Assembly: GCA_034687125.1 (NCBI GenBank)
Contig: JAQGBZ010000120.1
Span: 62,001 to 126,000 of the forward strand
DNA length: 64,000 bases
Source: Neelides folsomi
Lineage: Eukaryota > Arthropoda > Collembola > Neelipleona > Neelidae
Direction of reading: 5' to 3'
The position numbers and the translations under genes were made by a program. A model generated the notes under the pieces. That model saw nothing but the letters and a program-made list of their open reading frames with translations. It did not search any database and was not told the DNA's origin. Shown in pieces: positions 60,201 to 64,000 of this stretch. Numbering within the stretch: the first letter of the stretch is position 1; each line of letters starts with the position of its first letter.

Positions 60201-63200
60201 AAAATTCACAATTAAGTTACGTATGTACTACAATACATATTGGAATATGTATAGTATAATCATTTAACATTAAAGTTGCATTTTATGTTTGTGCCATATT
60301 TTATCATATTGACACTGACGCTTTTCTAGCACTTAAAAACCTCGCAAAGGCGAATCTTGCTTGAATAATATTGAATATGCTTATAATGAAAAATTACCTT
60401 TTTTCTCCCATAATTTTTCCAATGACACGTCGCAGACATTAAAGAGTCTTAAATAATATTTAAGATGTTTTGAGAAAAGATCTCAAGAAGGACAGAATTT
60501 GATATATTCCAAACGTGAAAATGGCAAATGGTTTATTGATGAGTTTCAAAAGCCTTTCTGAACCTTCAAAGTGGTGAACTAGCGAAATGGCTGACTTTAA
60601 TTGGATGATAAAGGTCAAACATGAATGGGGGAATTCAAAATATATTCTCCAGAAACTTGTTATTTTGCGAAGGGAAAGTGCAAAAATGTGGCCCTCGTAA
60701 ACAATAAATTATTTTTTTACCACAAATTCCCCATTGTTGCGAATTCAACCTATGGTGGCTGTGTTTTTCTATAGAATACCGCCAACTTCCTATTTTCCAC
60801 AAAGCCATGACAAATAAACTCAATTTGCCAAACTACAAAATGAAGATGGACAATCTTGAAGGTAAAATCAGGTAAAATAAGCAATTAACAATTTCTTATG
60901 CAAAATTATGTATTGAACACATACCATACCTTGTATATCATAGCTTTACTAGATGTTGTACTAATCACGAATATATTTTATGTACTACTAAGCTATACAA
61001 TATATGGTATACTGATATCTTCATTACTTTAAAAGTCTATATATTATACAGAGTACTGTAAGTAGTTAATAATGTATTGTAAATAATAATAATGTTGTAT
61101 GCATAATAATGAATATTTAATAATGCATCTATTTAAGCTCGGGGGGCTCATTGAAGCCTATTTTATAAAATACAAAATGGGGCACAATTAGTAAAAAAAA
61201 AAGAGAAACGAGGATGATAATAGGTAATATAATAGGGGCAATCAAAATATGGGTCTTTGATGATCCCAAGGCGAATCTTTAGCTCTTTCCAACGGGATCG
61301 ACAATAGATCGCTAATGGCCTTTAATGAGATCTTCCTCGGCTCATATGCAAATGACTGGGACTCGTTACTCCTTCACTCTCCTCATCCCTGTCAATTGAA
61401 ACTCTTCATAACTCTTCTCACTCCGACTGATAGAAATGTTCACTTGAAGAACCAGAAAGTGAATCCTGAATGTTCGTACATCTGGGACATGTAGCAAGGA
61501 GTAATAATAATGTATCAGTTTCATGTTCAGGAGCAAAAGCCCATAAACTTTCCAACAAAGCTCAACTTTCAGGCTCCGAGCGTCTTTTTTATTTTACATG
61601 TGGAAAGTCCGAGGGGAATCAAAAAGTGTTCGTGCAGGTTCGTCGCGTCTTAATGGACCTAAAATGAAATCGTAGGTGGATTGGATAAAAATTCCCTTTC
61701 TTATTACTTCCTATCTTGGACCTCTATAAACTTCCAATGATCTTATAAATAAATACAATCTCAGATCTTTCTATAAGAATTTCCTCAAGTAATTATATTC
61801 CTATCCAACCTTATACATTTTCATATACAAATACTAGTTATAAACTTATAATAATGTCTTTCTGCCATATTACATGATATTGTCATATTGTATTTCTTCC
61901 TCATTAGCATATTGGGTATAAGGAGGGTTAAGTAAATGGAGGGTTTGCAAATGGATCTTCGACATATTGAGGCGAAATTGTGATGGAAAGATTCCGAGTG
62001 GTTCCTTAATGCCAACTTAATGCATTCTCCCTACTTGACTAAATAATGTCTCTAATCCTCCGCCCAACAATCCTCCCATGTTTCGCTTAAATTCGAACGT
62101 AATATAAAGACCATTAAATGTGGACAAATATGGACATGTAAATTAAAGGAGGAATTCGGCTCTCAACGTATCAATTAAGCCTTTAGATCGAGCTTTATGA
62201 CCTTTTGCTTACAAGTTATTGGAAAATAATTGGGAATTTACTCGATTTGGATAGCAAATGAGGCCATAAATTTCTGTACGTCCATTTTGAAAAATTTAAA
62301 TTTAGTTTTTTATAAAATATTTAAAGATTTATTTAAGCAGTTGAGGAAGTTTTTTTAGGTAAATTGTAGTGTAGTACTGCAATTGATTTGATTGAAAAAA
62401 CATTTTATTACAAAAAATGGCAGACAATAAAAAAGGGAATTCGATTTTTGAAGAACCAATGTATTCATTTCTTATTGGGAGATTTATTTTTGCTGACGCT
62501 TCATCCCGTAATTTCTCCCTTCTTTAATAAAGGCTCAACAATGAGACTTACAGTAATGTCGACAGGGACAAAAAATTCTAACTGCCTTTTGGTATTTCCA
62601 ACAGGAGCTATGTATATAAATAATATAAATCCCCCACGCGTTCCATCAAACAAAATCTCAACATTGTCAATAAGAATCAAAAACATTAATGAATTAAAAA
62701 TTCAAAACGTTATATAAATACTTCATTCATCTACGAATTTGTATGAGAAGATTGATTGTACAGTTTTTCAGATATCTAATTGAATTTCCTGTTAAAATGC
62801 AATCCTCAATGCAACGCTTAATGCCAAGCTTAGTATTTATGCATAAGGTACTTGAACTTGTGGATTTACAAGGAGAATTTTATTTAAGATTTCCTTCTTT
62901 GGTTAAATAGTACCTTAAATTGTAAGCCAGATAAGCTAAAATGAAATAACATGTGGAATTCATTTGTGGATTTGTGTGAAAAAAATATTCAAAATTTTAT
63001 AAGATTACAGATCTTGTATATTACTCATATAAGATTGTAAGATTTTATAAGATAGCCAAAGGGGATCCTATTAAATAAATCATATAAGATTTACTAGAAG
63101 GATGTTTTCTATACAACGGTGACTTTTCCTAAATCCTCATGTTGGCTAATGTTGGGTAAGTTGAAGCGAAGTAAATACAAATGTGTAAAGAAATGGAATA

Positions 63201-64000
63201 AAGAAATGAAGAAAACGAGTGTTGTATGAAGGTAGGGAATAAAGCATAAATGATTACTCATTTGATGAAACGGGTGATTCCCCCGTCCTCTCACAATCGT
63301 GGTTGTTTGAGTCTTCAACCTGAGGAGACTTTTGTCCCCGAAGAAAGAAAAACAAGGCGAGTCGAATCGACTTCCATCTTTCTTTTCTCACCCTTCGTTT
63401 CTTCAGTCCCAACTGTGACTGTGTCATTCCCATGCTTTTAATCACAAACTTACCTACATTTTCCTTAAACCATTTTAACTTGGTTTAAAACCAACTTTTG
63501 GTCAATTTTGATTTTTGGAAGACCGACAAGAAAAAACTATTCATAAAATTAATCATGTATTAATATTGTATATGTATAATAAATATACAATTTAATGATC
63601 GGAAATGAAGTCAATTTAATATTTTATTAAATGAAAAATTGGCAAATAATGAGGTGGTTTAATAATTGTGAAATAAAATGATTGCCGAAATTAAAAGAAA
63701 ATGGAGGTAATTATATGTAAGCAACAAATGGACTTAACAAGGAAAGGAGGGGATCTTTATGAAATCTCATTGAAAGGAAAATGTGTTTTAAAATAGGATA
63801 ATTTGCTTTTTATGATCCTTGTCAATGGATTCGTTGAGGAGTTAATTATACTCCCTCATTATCATTTCACTTGGGTGAAATTATCAACAAGGCAAATTCT
63901 TTTCATTAATTTCTTACTTAAGCGCCTTAAAAGACACCCCACGAAGCCAAACTTTGCAAATTCCTCCTGGGTTTTTCTTCTCCGTTCTCTTCAAACTTCT
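54273..64000. other. Right-hand region, no gene seen
   Basis: Upstream of the presumed start of the SAM gene; could hold its 5' untranslated exons and promoter or be intergenic. Short frames (56437-56679, 57133-57490, 61470-61667, 62388-62717, 63109-63445) show no domain. ataagat-type repeats cluster at about 62995-63090. Confidence 0.4.
62995..63095. repeat. ataagatt repeat cluster
   Basis: About six copies of (t)ataagat(t) with variable spacing, AT-rich. No coding potential. Confidence 0.5.

Overview
The window is nuclear DNA of an arthropod: AT-rich, spliced genes with GT-AG introns, mostly 50-500 bp inside genes but up to about 19 kb in one gene. The clearest lineage marker is a Rebers-Riddiford cuticle protein. 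An insect/invertebrate-type alpha-1,3-fucosyltransferase and an NPC2-like secreted lipid-binding protein agree with this. I cannot fix the order; a hexapod (springtail or insect) or crustacean would fit.

Layout. At 1-70 a core-promoter-like element faces left off the window. At 3164-5026 (+) is a two-exon, His/Gly/Pro-rich RR-1 cuticle protein behind a TATA box and initiator. At 7839-9179 (+) is a two-exon type II membrane alpha-1,3-fucosyltransferase. At 10348-11305 (-) is a four-exon NPC2/ML-domain secreted protein. From 13575 to about 54215 (-) runs one very large gene that I assembled from 14 phase-compatible exons. It encodes about 1,402 residues, with a PPPY motif near the N-terminus, a long low-complexity Ser/Asn/Gly/His-rich centre, coiled-coil segments, a SAM domain split between the last two exons, and a C-terminal Val-Tyr-Val-Val. 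I do not recognise the family.

The introns of the large gene hold most of the unusual content: a tandem pair of four-transmembrane genes on the opposite strand (28138-29048 and 29455-30314, identical intron phases), a decayed C2H2 zinc-finger relic, a tiny Tc1/mariner-like foldback element, a tRNA-like SINE head, a short hairpin whose two mismatches become G-U pairs on the host sense strand, a candidate alternative first exon at 37240-37339, and a 169-codon opposite-strand reading frame ending in 15-bp repeats rich in splice-donor-like CAGGTA.

The right-hand 10 kb (54273-64000) shows no supportable gene. The genes do not form a pathway; the only functional grouping visible is the nested tandem pair inside its host intron. 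All exon joins are by eye from splice sites, phase and protein-like sequence; no transcript data were available.
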